DNA of 64,000 nt from positions 22,798,501-22,862,500 of the forward strand of contig OX327695.1 of NCBI GenBank assembly GCA_946807835.1, read 5' to 3'. Below the pieces are notes generated by a model. It was given only the letters and a program-made list of their open reading frames with translations, did no database searches and was not told the DNA's origin. Source of the DNA: Ailanthus altissimus. Lineage: Eukaryota > Streptophyta > Magnoliopsida > Sapindales > Simaroubaceae. The translations under genes and the position numbers were made by a program. Below are positions 36,701-48,270 of the stretch, in pieces (position 1 is the stretch's first letter; each line of letters starts with the position of its first letter).

Positions 36701-37088
36701 TAGTATTTCTATCTCGCACCAGATATTTTCTATTGTACTTTTGACGCACGTCAGGTACTTTCGTACCATCAGGTACTTTCGTACTGTCCTCCCCTCCCTG
36801 ACATCCGTCGGATATATTTTCACAGATGTTTTATCTCCGTTCTTACCCCATGTCAGATGTTACTTCTAATGTGCTAAGCATATTTCTTGAGTTTGTCTTC
36901 GCTGGCATTTTTGGTTCAAGTGAGGCTTATTTTGGTTGGGTTGGGTCGGTACTTACTCGGCCGTAATCACGATCGGGTCAGCATATACCAAACAAGTTTT
37001 ATCATCAGTTGACCAGATTCCTTGTATCCAAGCCTGTTCTATTCTCACGGGTTTAGGCCCTTTGGCCATTGTTCTTGGGCCTGCCTCA
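33729..37088 (-). mobile_element. Gag-only LTR retrotransposon (LARD/TR-GAG-like), minus strand
   Basis: Two direct LTR-like repeats, 33729-34429 and 36309-37088, both start TGTT(a/g)(g/a) and end ...GCCTGCCTCA on the plus strand. Read on the minus strand, the LTR at right is the 5' one. Directly inside it, at about 36281-36308, the minus strand reads TTTTTGGCGCCGTCTGTGAG, the primer-binding region typical of many plant gypsy elements. Internal DNA is only 1.88 kb and shows gag but no pol. The left LTR lacks about 45 bp present in the right one (about 36478-36525). No matching TSD was found at either side. A short gag-only element suggests a non-autonomous family or an internal deletion. Confidence 0.75.
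35280..36080 (-). pseudogene. Retrotransposon gag relic
   Basis: Minus-strand translation of about 35640-35330 gives a typical plant gypsy capsid run: 'Y-x-G-V-T-D-P-N-H-Y-L' , 'F-H-M-N-L-E-G-P-A-L-L-W-Y', 'F-A-Q-H-F-R-G', 'R-Q-G-x-K-E-S-L-R-D-Y-I-R-R-F'. 36080-35740 encodes a charged N-terminal part. Frames are broken by at least one stop and shifts. The 113-residue plus-strand frame here is only its antisense. Confidence 0.7.
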
Positions 37089-37104
37089 TTCTAGGCCTTT
37101 GGGC

Positions 37105-37140
37105 TTTAGGGCGGAGGAAAGGGGATTTTCGGGGGGGGAG
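37105..37140 (+). other. G-rich tract, possible G-quadruplex
   Basis: Runs of G (gggg at 37119-37122, gggggggg at 37131-37138 and ggg after it) are separated by short loops in an otherwise AT-rich region. It lies just outside the LTR end of the gag-only element. Confidence 0.45.
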
Positions 37141-37303
37141 GGAACAAGGGAATTAGGCATGTCAAAAATATTTTTGACGATGACACTTGAATGTTTAAGT
37201 CAACGACAATCTAAAAAAGATGAAAATAATAAAAAGGTCAATAAATAAAGATAAGTTGGTTTTTTAAAAGTAAAGAAAGCTTAGTACTCGCCAACAAAAT
37301 TGA

Positions 37304-39880
37304 AGTCTAGTTTCAGTAATGTGTCTAATCTCTTATTTAGTTAAGTAATTTGGACCATATTTATAGGGTTTTAATGTGAGTTCAATATATAGTCAGAAAA
37401 TTCTATTAGGCTTAGAAAGCATTAAGATTTCTTTTCTTGAATACTCGTATTAAAGTTTTACTGAAATAAGGTTAGTCATTTTTTATCCGTGTAGAACTCA
37501 TGTCGAGATTATTATAGTCGTATTTGTAGAAGATATATCAAATATGTGATTCTCTTTGATAAGTCCATTTTAATATATCTACACACGATTAGGATGGTTG
37601 ATTAGATCGAGGAAGGAACCTGATGATCGAGGATGATTTTGGCGAGATGAGGGCTACAAGCTAGCTCGAGGACATCCATGTACCCTTATAGCCTCTGAGC
37701 TTGCACTCATAGGTCTGACTTTGCAGGCTATATTAGATGGACTGAGCTTTGTAGTGAGTGGGTCTGTAGGTCAAAGTCTAAGGGGAATATGGGCCCTTTA
37801 ATTTTTAATGTTGACTTGTCAAGATTAAAAATTTATATGTATACTCCTCTAGATTAAGTAGTCTTCAGAGTGACGTTTAATGTGAACAGCCAGAGTATTT
37901 GGCTTTTTTGGAGAGGTGATCAGGATCAGGTATCATGTTTTAAGGGGAATGAATGCACTGATTAGTGATATACCCATTTGCTGATGGTTATTGGGGCCAT
38001 ATAAGATAGTCATATAGTCATAACAGCAATAAGACTGATTGTTTGAAGTAAGCCCCAAAGTTACATTTGGTGTTGGCAACCTTTCGAAAAATATGCGCTA
38101 TAAGGTGGCTAGATGAATAGTTACCCTTTTTTAAAATCTTATGATGACGTGGCCTCGTCTTAGAGCATTTAGTGTTGATCAAATGGCTAAGGTGTACCCT
38201 TTAAGACAATAAGTCAATTCATAGAGACATTTCTCATTTGGAGGTGTTTTAACCTCTATGATCACTTCCGAGAGCCATATATATAAAGAAATGGTCTCTG
38301 TATTCTATCACTTTAATTTTATTCGATGGTTTTTCAAGAGAGAACGACTTTAGCAATTTAGAATCCTTATACACTTCACAGCTTATTTCTATATGCAATT
38401 CCTCTTTTACTTCGCAATCTTTGCATAAGCAAGTATTTTGGTGTTGTCTTTCTTATCTTTTAATGCTTTATTTCTCTAATTGTTGCATTTTCTCTGTGTT
38501 TAAAGTGTTTCTACATTTTTCATTTAAGGCTTAAGTGCTTGTCTTGAGTCATTGACATTGAGTGTTTGTTTTATCAATTTATCTAGGTAAACTTTTAATA
38601 GGGTGCATTCTTTATTTGTTTAGGTATAAAAATTATGTCTTTAATAGATGACTCTCAAAATGTATATGGTCACGAGTGTGGTCATTTTAGTGAGGGCTCC
38701 ACTACTGAGAGTAGATCAGCTTGAAACATAGATAACAAAAGTGGTCCGAAGACTTAAACTAATAGTGAGATGGCCTATTTGAGGAGAGGATATTGTAGAG
38801 CTACTTACGAGTCCAAGTGATTCCGAGCGGATGCCTAATGGTATGATGCCATCTCAAATTCCTTAAGAGAAAATGGGAACTTTTGGTTATATGAGCAGGC
38901 CTAAAAAGAACAAATAGAAGTTCGTTTATTAGATCAACGATGAGGTTCCCTTTGAATAAGATTGCCAGGCCTTTCATCCTTCAAGCGTGTGCAAGGAGGA
39001 TCTTTTTGAATTGAGGATGAGGTTTGACATCATGGAAGCAGTTACTTTAAGGGTTCCCTAAGAAGATGAGTATAGAAATGCACTACTAGCTAGAGAGGTA
39101 ACCATCAATCTGCATTTTTTCAATTTAGGTTTAGGTTACCTCTCCATCTCTATTTTGTGAATATACTTATTTATTTGAACTTGACTCTGTGCTAGCTGAA
39201 TTTGAATTCTTGTAAGATATTGGTCGGCCTTTATGACCTAAGGTTAGCTTTACCGACCTTATTTGTCCTAAGCTCTAAGAACTGTATAAGTGTATCAAAT
39301 CAGGGCAAACACCGATCAATAGAGAGGGTTCTATTACCTAATTGCTTATAATGACGTGAAGAAGATTGCCCAAAAGTTTAGAGTCTAGTTTTTGTAATGT
39401 ATGTGATCTCTTCTTTAGCTCGACAATTTGAATCCTATATATAAGGTTGCAATGTGAGTTGAAAATATAGTCATAGAATCCTATTAGGATTAAAAAGTAT
39501 CAAGACTTTTTCCTTGAATTTTTGTAATAGAGTTTTATTCAAATAAGGTCAGTTATTTCTTGTATATGTAGGACTAATGCCAGACTTATTAGAGTCGTAT
39601 CTGTAGAAGATATATAGAATCTGTAATTCTTAGTGGTAAGTTTATTTTAAAATGTTTGTACATGACCAGGGTGGTCAATTATATCGAGGAGGATATCCGA
39701 TTATTGAGAATGATTTTAGCAAGATGAGGGATACAAGCTAACTTGAAGACACTCATGTAACCATGTAACCTCTAGGCTTATGCTTATGGTCCAGCTTCGT
39801 GAGCTACATCAAATAGACTGACCTTTATAGTGAGTAGGCTTGTTGACTGGAGTCCAAGAGGAACAATATTAATATGTATA
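37304..39880 (+). mobile_element. Degenerate LTR-type element with about 490-bp direct repeats
   Basis: 37304-37800 and 39378-39875 are diverged direct repeats (about 75% by eye) with many shared words, e.g. 'gtctagttt', 'agaagatatat', 'gcaagatgaggg.tacaagcta' and 'gagtgggt'. The DNA between them (about 38640-39330) has Asp/Glu-rich coding remnants, including 'F-R/L-R-V-P-x-E-D-E-Y' and 'L-H-F-F-N-L-G-L', reminiscent of the 'putative gypsy-type transposon' domain found in plant LARD-like elements. Exact ends and a TSD are not found. I call it an old LTR element with low certainty about its class. Confidence 0.5.
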
Positions 39881-42800
39881 TGAGTTATCATTTTAAATAA
39901 TTATAAAAAAATCAATTCACTCGTAAAATAAATTTATTGAAGAGATACAAAACATTAAGAGAAGTTAATACTTCTCATTTCTTAAAATGGAGTCCAACTA
40001 GAACTCAAAGAAAAGAAAAAGAGATTTAAAATAAATAAATAAAAGACACTTAAAATTTTGAATTTTTATTTTTGGAGATGAACTTGTTAAAGTTAGTAGT
40101 TTTTCCGAAATTTGCTTCATTTTTTACTTCATAATCTAAAGTCTTTTAATTTTTAACTTTCTTGAATTGACTGAAGATCAAAGTTTTCACTAACAGAACT
40201 TAAAATGTCACATTCTTTTTGTTCCAGGAGTGTGAGAACAAAGTTAATCGATGCCAATACAAAGACTTAGAGAGTTTAGCCCGTGCGAAATTGACTCTAT
40301 CCCCTCTTTGAGCACATTACTAGATCTTTTATTTTGCCTTTTCTCCTGCCTACCACCTTCTTCTTTATTTGTTGGGTCTCTAAGGATGAGTGTTCTTTTG
40401 ATCATGGGGTAAGCCAGGCCCACCAAGGATTCCTATCCTTTGCTTTTTAAAGCTTACCTTGGACTAAATGATTTTTAAGCCTGGAAACTTCTATAAGCTC
40501 CACTCACTCAGGATTTGGGAAACCAAATCAAATTATAATTATAATTATTCAATACTTGCAATTCCTATTTCCTCCTAACGAAGAGAATAAGATAGCCCCT
40601 AAGTCCTAAGATCACACACGTACGCCACTCTTGTACACTCCTCCGTACTACTCGTAGCTTACACTCGGAAAAAAATTTGTTCTTTTTTTATGGTCATTTT
40701 TTTTTTGATTTATCATTGGGAAATGAAAATATGATAGAGCTTACATTATATCCACACCATTTATATATTATAATATACAAAATGGGTTTAACAGTAGTAT
40801 AAAAAGGAATTTCTTTAAAAATTAAAAATTGGAAATGGTGATTAGTCTAAAGTCTAAATACGAATACGGTGAGCTTGTGTGTGTGTGTGTAGAGTTAGAT
40901 TCAGAGTAAAATCCAAGTTTGCGGAAGGGAAGAGCAGGAAAGCATGTGAGAAACTGAGACAGTAATATAGTACCACACTAATGAACGAACCAAAAACCGC
41001 AATTTTGGCATAGCCCCAGCACTAAGAGTGGCCCCCTGCCCTTTTAGGCTTTTGGCCCCTACTATTGGTTAAAAGTCTTCGATGATTCAATTGTGTTGTT
41101 TGACTGGTCCTCTTTTGTAGGCATTGATTCCTGGGAATTTGACGCGTGTCGAAACTCCATTTGACTGACCTCTTCCCAACACAGCTTTAAACCCCATGTG
41201 AATGACAACCCATGTCCTTATCCCCCAAGCTAAATCTTATTCGATCCTTTCCTCTGTCTCTGTATGCCTGTGTGTGTGTTTTTCCCTTTCTCTTTCTTTT
41301 TTTTTTTTTTGGGTCAAATTAAATATTTTACTTGCGATCAATTTGGAGATCATAGAGCCTCCAAATCCAAATGTACAGTAGATAGATCTTTTTTATTCAA
41401 GATCAAAGTCTTTTGCCAACATGATACTCCATATTTAATTAGATAGACACCATATCCGGATCTTTCTAATAATTTTTTTGTTCAGAAAGTAGAAAACTTT
41501 AACAACCCATAACATTTATTTAATAATGAAATAAAAATATAAAGGGCATTTTGGGGTAGCTACTTTACCCTAGTGTGTTCATACTCTGCATTTGTTCAAT
41601 TCAAATATAACTGTGATTATGTCCTATCATTCCATAAAGAAGCTAATGGAAATCACAAAGCCCTGCCTGCCCATCATCCATTTGAAAGAAAAGCTTTAGC
41701 TAGCCCTAGGCCCCTAGCTCTAGCTATATATAAAATTATGAAAAAAAAAAAAAAAGTCCTGTCGTATTTCACTTATGGGTTTTTATTTATTCATTTTTAA
41801 AAACTATTTCACTTGGTGGGGTTACATACAAATACAATGCAATAACAGAGAAGTGTTGCTGAGGTTTTAGCAGAGCACTTGAGAAAGGGAAAGGAGTTCT
41901 TCACGTGCCCACGTGATATCTTATTATTGAAAGCTGATGCATATATAAATAATAATCATATAAGATGTGACTCATTATTACAAATTGTTTGGACACTCTC
42001 CTTGTTGACAAAAAGAAACACACTCTTTTCTCTGCCTCCGCTCGAAGACAACACTCACTTCTTATTTCTTAATGCCCTTGCCTTGATTCTTAATTAGGAC
42101 ACACCATCACTCCAGTGATGCTAAAACTTACACAAAACCAAATATCAATTCTATAATTACAAAATATAGGTATATTTCTTTCTAGTTCTTATGCCCTAAT
42201 AAAAGATTAGAGGTTTAAACCAGGCTTCTGCTTCTAAGCAGATATTTGATTCATATTTCATGCCATGCAAAATAATAATGTGCATTATCTGACTTAACCC
42301 AAAAACACCTTTTTGCATTTTTTTAAATAAAAAACAAAAAAGAATGCAAAACCTGGTCACGTGGTCTCTTTGATGCGTCGGCATCGCCAGCTCATTCACT
42401 GGTAATTTTCTCTTACAAGTCAAAGCTCAGTCAAGCCCTAAGCACAAAAAGCCTCTGCATGCCACTCTCCACCTCTCTCTCTCTATGCAAAACTGTCACT
42501 GTGCCACTGTCTTTTTTTATTTTTTCATTTGTTTTTTGAAATAAAAAAGAGAAAACACTTTCTGAAAACATTAAAGGCAATTACATCTTTAAAACCCCAA
42601 TACCCCATTTCTTTAAATATCACTGCTTTTGCTTTCTATGCCAGCAATGGAAACTGTTATCACCCTCTACTTTTATTTTATCAGTATCCATATCCATCCG
42701 TCGACCAATTTGATCATTTTCATTTCATTTATTTATCCACTCTCCTTCCACAAATGATGTTAATTTTTTTTAGCCTTTGCTTGACCCCATTTGCATAAAT

Positions 42801-43552
42801 TTATTTTCAGAAGACTTGTGATTAGTGATTCACAACGATCATCATATGTATAGATGCTAAATTCTTGATAAGTTTGTAAAACGAGCATACTGCACCACAC
42901 CTGCTTTTGATTCATCGCTGGTGCTTGCTATTCTGGTGAAAAGGTGATCCAATGTTGCACCAAAATGGTGAAGAACATGTGCTGTGGTTGATTGTACCAG
43001 TCGATTGTTTTAGCCGTTGGATCCCTGCATGTTTATATTAGGCATGGAATTATTATGACTTCTAGCTCTACCCACATTGTCTGAATTATTGTGGAGAACT
43101 TGAAACTTTAAGGAAAAGAAAAAAAGTAATATAGAAATGCCAGTGGGGGAAGTGGGAACACTAAATTTACACTGACAGATTAATAAATTTCAAATGCATT
43201 TGACAACTTCTGGGAATCTTCGTAGTAGAAGTTTTTCCACCACTTGAGAAACATGAAGCAGAAGGGGGGATTGTTTGTTTCTAGTTCTAGATAAGAGAGA
43301 ACTAACTTTGTTTATTTACTTCATTATAAATTTTATATATTATTTTTCACTTCACTTTAATAGAAGCGAAAAAGAGTGTTTCTTGGTAACTTCACTGGAG
43401 TCCAAAGCATAGTTTCAGTAGTCTTAAGTAAAAAAAATTTGAGACTGTATCTGTATCTCCAAAGTCAGTCATCATTGACTGCGCCATTACTATGTCATGA
43501 CAAAACATCACATCATGGGTATTATATGGCTAGCTTAGCCTGCCCCCACTGG
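39881..43552. other. Spacer upstream of the small two-exon gene
   Basis: No gene recognised in 3.7 kb. Short ORFs (40244-40426 -, 41264-41446 +, 41573-41800 +, 41879-42097 +, 42529-42798 +) look random. Microsatellites: (TG)n at 40875-40890, CT/poly-T at 41283-41311, (CT)n at 42471-42484. It may include distal promoter elements of the gene at 43689. Confidence 0.45.
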
Positions 43553-43688
43553 TTCTCTCTCTCTCTATAAGTACAATCATCTATTTAGTAAGTTGTAATA
43601 GTGAAAGAAAAAGGTTCCCAGCAGAATTTATTAATATTAGGGTTTCATCTGGGGTCTTTCTTTTCTTTCTAAGTTGTTTTGAAATCTC
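43553..43688 (+). promoter_or_regulatory. Core promoter of the small two-exon gene
   Basis: A pyrimidine patch (CT)n at 43553-43566 runs directly into a TATA-like ctataagt (43565-43572). The ATG lies about 120 bp further on, preceded by a 'tctttcttttctttctaag' pyrimidine tract near 43655. This fits a plant TATA plus Y-patch promoter; the start site is not proved. Confidence 0.4.
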
Positions 43689-44296
43689 ATGGCATGTTTA
43701 GACATGTACAACTCCGAGCACAAAGGTCTAATGAGCCCGAGAATTTCCTTCTCCAATGATTTTGTTGAGTCCCAACATATCAAGCAAGAGAGGAGCTCAA
43801 GAGAGGTTCCTGTGTCCTCTGACTTTGAATTCTCTGTTACTAACTATTCAATGATGACAGCTGACGAGCTTTTCTTCAAGGGTAAGCTCTTGCCATTTAA
43901 AGAGAATTGCAGCAACCAAATGCAGAGGACTTTGAGGGAAGAGCTCCTTGTTAATGATGACAATGATCATGATGTGTCGCTGAAGCCCCCAAAGGGATAT
44001 TCCACCAGGTGGAAGGGCCTTCTTGGTCTCAGAAGATCCCACATTGGTTCCAAGAAAGCTGAAAAGAGTAGTGATGGGTCTGTGGAGAAAGTTGTTGACA
44101 GTAAAAAGTCTATCTTCGCTTATGAGGATGCCCATGTTACCAAGACTTCAAAGGTAAGGACATAAAAGTTTAAAACTTGTTGTCTTTTTTCTCAAAGGTT
44201 TTGTTTTGTTTATAGTTTTACTAATTGGTGTTGTTACTGCAGGAGCTTTTGAGTGAAGGAGGGTCAAGTTGCAGGGATGTGGAGATTGGAATATAG
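43689..44296 (+). CDS. Plant-specific protein of unknown function (172 aa)
   Basis: Two exons, 43689-44153 and 44243-44296, are joined in phase 0 across an 89-bp GT-AG intron. The protein opens MACLDMYNSEHKG and has four short conserved blocks: 'SPRISFSNDF', 'SSDFEFSVTNYSMMTADELFFKGKLLPF' (residues about 43-75), 'RWKGLLGLRRSHIGSKK' and a C-terminus 'ELLSEGGSSCRDVEIGI' encoded by the tiny second exon. The 'DFEFSV..ADELFFKGKLLPF' block recalls plant DUF1645-type proteins, but this one is shorter. It is hydrophilic, with no signal peptide or membrane segment. Function is unknown to me; conservation of the last exon and clean splice sites support a real gene. Confidence 0.85.
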
Positions 44297-45500
44297 TACA
44301 ACCAAGTGTTGAAGGTGCTGTAGAGATGTGGGTGGTGGGGCAAGCTTTTTTTTTTTTTTCTTAGGAAGATGATACGGGGGGTGTCTCATTTTCTTCCCTT
44401 TCTAGGGGAAGTTAGGATAAATTTAGTAGTCTTACTCTTAGTTCCTGTTAGTGGGTTTGGGTTTAACTTGGTTTCACCATTATTTTTATGCTCTTGATTT
44501 GGAGTCTCACAATGCTGTATCCCATTTCCATATCTTAGAAGTTGGTATTTGGCTGTCTTTTTTTTGTACAAAATGTTTGCGGTTGAAGCACTTCTTCTGT
44601 ATCATGTTGGGTACTAATTGATAAATCTGTCTTAATGTCTTACTAGTTAGATCTATTCATGTAGTTTCCTTGACTTGGATCTATTTAGAGATGTAAAAGA
44701 TTCCTCACTCCTCTTTAGCACAACCGACAGATCCGTGAATGTTAAAAATGAAATTGGAATATTGTTTTCTTACAATTTCAGAAAGTTACTAGTTTTTTAC
44801 TTAGGAAAATGAAGCAAGTTTCTAATCAATTCAAATCCAAGTGTTCTATTACCATTTTTGTTCTTTTGTTAAAATTACTGGGTAACGAGTAGGTGATTTC
44901 CAGTGCAAGAACCCAAAAAAAAAAGAAAAACAGGGAGTTCGGTAGCTAGAGAGGAGATAGTGTGTGGATAGCATGAAGACATGAACTGCAGTCGGCTACC
45001 AGTGAATTGAAGTTTCAATGTTCTAACCAATAATCTAGAAATCTCCACGGGTGGAGAGAGAAAACGATATATTTTTTAAAAGAATAAAGATAAACTTTCT
45101 GAACATTATCTCAAAATTTTTATACAAAATAATGAGTCAAATAATTATAAAATAAGAAAAGTGCTATAAATAATTTAAAAAATTATATCCTTCACCGTTT
45201 AATAATTATATAATAAATTAATTTGTGATAAAAAATTTAGAATAAATATTTAAGAAATGTAATATTATTAGAAATATACATGGGATCTATTTGAATTGAT
45301 TAATCTACACTTTTTAATTATTATCTTAAATTTTTTATTTTAAAGTAATGTATTAAATAACTATTTAATGGTAAAATGGTACAAAATTATTAATACTATT
45401 ATATTATTTTATTACCTAATAATTATTTAACACATTTGAAATAAAAAAAAATTTATGATATAATCCTCAATTAATGTATTAAGCAATCATTGGGTGGTAA
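44297..45500. other. 3' UTR of the small gene and AT-rich spacer
   Basis: The 3' UTR probably reaches about 44600; a poly-T run is at 44347-44359. After 45060 the sequence is AT-rich with 'taataattatttaa' words and no ORF. Confidence 0.45.
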
Positions 45501-46095
45501 TGTAATACTCGAGATCAAAATATTCTTGAGATCATAGATAGTAGGGTCAATATAGATGAAGTAAGGGTTAGGGGGCTAGAATCTCGTATCGTTTAATTAA
45601 ATAAAGTTTTTAGGCTATATATGTAGACCCATTCTCAATCAGTATGAGGCCTTTTTGAGAAACTCAAGAAAACAATTGTGTAAGTTTAGGCTCAAAGCAG
45701 ATAATATCATATTATGTGAAAATGAATAGTTATAAATGGTATCTAAGCTGAACTTACCTCGCAGTGTAGGTACTGAGCCCACATATTAGGCTACAAATAG
45801 CGTACACGTACAGTATAACCCTCAGGGTCTAACCCAGATGGATGAGTCATGTGTCCCTAAGGGCTAAGCCTACACGAAATCGTGTATCCTCTAAGGAGGA
45901 TAGATTGTAACATTCGAGATTTAAGATTCCTAAGACCGTAGATAGTAGAGTCAAGATAGATGAAGTGAGGGTCAATGTGCCAAAATCCTATTGCCTGGTT
46001 AGATAAAAATTTCTAAGCTATATATGAGTTCTCCTTCTCAATTAATATGAGGCCTTTTGGGGAGACCCATAGGCATAGGCCCAATAAATACAAAG
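45501..46095 (+). mobile_element. TRIM-like element
   Basis: Two diverged direct repeats start TGTAA(t/c)A(c/t)TCGAGAT at 45501 and 45906. Both carry 'gatagtag(g/a)gtcaa(t/g)atagatgaagt' and 'tatgaggcctttt'. After the first copy comes TGGTATCTAAGC (45739-45750), a primer-binding site resembling that for tRNA-Met. A purine tract (ctctaaggaggata, 45889-45902) precedes the second. The internal part is about 150 bp and non-coding. The second repeat appears truncated or rearranged after about 46080, so the 3' end and TSD are uncertain. Confidence 0.65.
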
Positions 46096-46252
46096 GTATG
46101 CAAATGTCATCTGGCTAGCTCGTAATTTTCCTATCACCAATATCATCCTTAGTCATCGCGTATACTCTTTGATCTAATCGGCCAACCAATCATGCTTAGA
46201 TATTTTCAAAAGGACTCAACCACTAAGAATCATAAATTAGATACACTTTCTA

Positions 46253-46447
46253 TAAATAATAATTTCTATAATCTCGGTACAAGTCTTACAAAGACAAGAA
46301 AATCTAACTCTATTTGAGCATAACTTTAATATTAAAATTCATGAAGAAAAAGTTTCAAGGACTTCCAACCTTATTAGAATTCTCAAATAATGTATTAAAC
46401 CTGCATTGCAGCCCTATATATAATAGTCAACCACTAAAGCAAATAAG
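46253..46447 (+). repeat. Dispersed direct repeat, copy 1
   Basis: It shares a run of words with 48083-48270: 'cttctataatctcg', 'aaatc.aactctattt', 'ttccaaccttattagaattct', 'tattaaacct' and 'ataaccctacaaatag'-like text. The two copies flank the third LTR-X copy. Their nature (LTRs of an older element, or two insertions) is open. Confidence 0.6.
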
Positions 46448-46869
46448 GTCATTTTAAAGCATTACAAGAAATTAACAAACCATTTTTAGATGATAAGCTA
46501 GAAGAATTATATAAGTTGGGAAACTCTGTAACAAGTCCGATAGCCTCTAAGGTATCGAATGCAAAGAGCTCTTTATAAGAAACACTAAACACCCATGCTG
46601 ACTTAACTCGTCTTTTCTCCTCCTTGCTAAGCTAGGGTTTGGTTGACAAGAATATAGTTGAAAAATAAGAACAAGAATCATTAAAAAAAAAAACCCAATA
46701 AAGAGGCAAAGACACCACAAACTAATCTACCCCCACTCTTCTCTAGCAAAGAACCAAATGTGTTTTTACCAAGATTTATTTGAGGGAAAACTCTTTATAG
46801 GAGCAATGAGCAATGATGCGGTACAAATACTAGCATAAATATACGTAAGTATACATCTCATGCCAAGTA

Positions 46870-48060
46870 GTATATTGAGAATAAGTAGTATATGGAGTTT
46901 GATATCCAGATGCTTCGAGACTGTATCTCAGAAAGTCTTGTAGCCACAAGCAATCATCCTAAGAAAAAGTTCCGCCAGGGTGGAACAATATGGCAAAGGA
47001 GTTTGCGCATATTATTCATTGAGATACAAGTATGGAGATAGGACATGGATGAGTACAAGGGGATTTGACGGGGATAATTTATATCCTCACATATCCTGGA
47101 TATCATGACGGAAGGACTATACGTTGTAACCTCTGCTTGTATGGTTCAACGCGCTGGTTTGTATATTCGTGACGTGTGCGTGGGGCATTGCTCACGGACT
47201 CATAGAATAGTTTCATTTGACGAATCTAGCGTAGGACCTAGGGAGTCCCGCGATATGAAGTGTACTCGTTGTGCACTGGGACAGCGTGCCGGATCAAATT
47301 GTTTAATCCAGTAATATTCAGCGATTCCACAGGAATGCATGCATGTCTGTATTTAAGTGTTAAATACAACAATTAGTTAATAATTATTATTTACTAATTG
47401 TATAAGGACACGTAGCGTATTGTAGACCCTCAGTTAAATTTACCTAAGTGTGGGATTTGGTGAGACCCATTAAGGGATAAACTTGATAACTATTTATGAG
47501 GGGCAAAATAGTCATGACTCACTATGATTATTTAATTGTTAAATAATCATTCTCTCTCTCTTTTTTTTTTTTATATTATATATTATTTTATATTATATAT
47601 ATATTATATATTATATTATATATAAAGAAGCAAAAGTAAAAGAGAAGATAAGTAAGAAATTGGCCATTCGGAGAAAATGAAATTGTTTTATTTTTTTCTC
47701 TGCTTTCAATTGGAGTAATTATGAATTGCTACAAATTCTCTATTTTTTATTCTTTTGGAGAAAATGATGTAAATTCACTCCCGACCATTTTAGGGATTAA
47801 GAGTCAATCCCAAGCTAAATATGCAGCTGCTGTTCTAGCTCACTAAGCCCACCGTGTTGGTGACTAGAACTGCATACGAGTTGGTCTTCATGTGGACTTC
47901 AGAAAAAATACGTGCATAACGTAACACGTTTGGTGAGTTCTCTAATTTATTAATATATTAATTTGATTAATATATTTATTTATTATGTTTATTGTAAAAT
48001 TTATATTTTCGCTGCGTTAGGCAATAGACACAATTGCACATGCATACACTCACGTGCTTA
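46870..48060 (+). mobile_element. Third LTR-X copy, truncated at its 5' end
   Basis: It is homologous to the two LTR-X copies at 6.8-11.2 kb. 'tctcagaaagtctt' (46927) matches 7950; 'gcttgtatggttcaacgcg' (47132-47150) matches 8163; 'acattg/gcattg.tcacgga' (47188-47204) matches 8212; 'cttcatgtggacttcag' (47886-47902) matches the inner end. It has a 'ttcgctgcg' motif (48008-48016). The expected TGTTGG start is not found, so the first several hundred bp are missing. (AT)n tracts at 47570-47625 enlarge it. The 69-residue ORF at 47105 is not a gene. Confidence 0.65.
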
Positions 48061-48082
48061 GATCCTGCTGCACCGACACGAA

Positions 48083-48270
48083 CAACTTCTATAATCTCGA
48101 TAAAAGTCTTATAATGGTAAGAAATCCAACTCTATTTAGGTAGAACTTTATTATTAGAATCCAAAAAAAAAAAATCTTAAAGATTTTCAACCTTGTTAGA
48201 ATTCTAACACTACTATATATTAAACCTATATTATAACCCTACAAATAGAGTTCAAGTTTATTAAATAAGG
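48083..48270 (+). repeat. Dispersed direct repeat, copy 2
   Basis: Partner of 46253-46447, in the same orientation, about 1.8 kb away. It starts right after the LTR-X copy. About 75-80% identical by eye. Confidence 0.6.
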
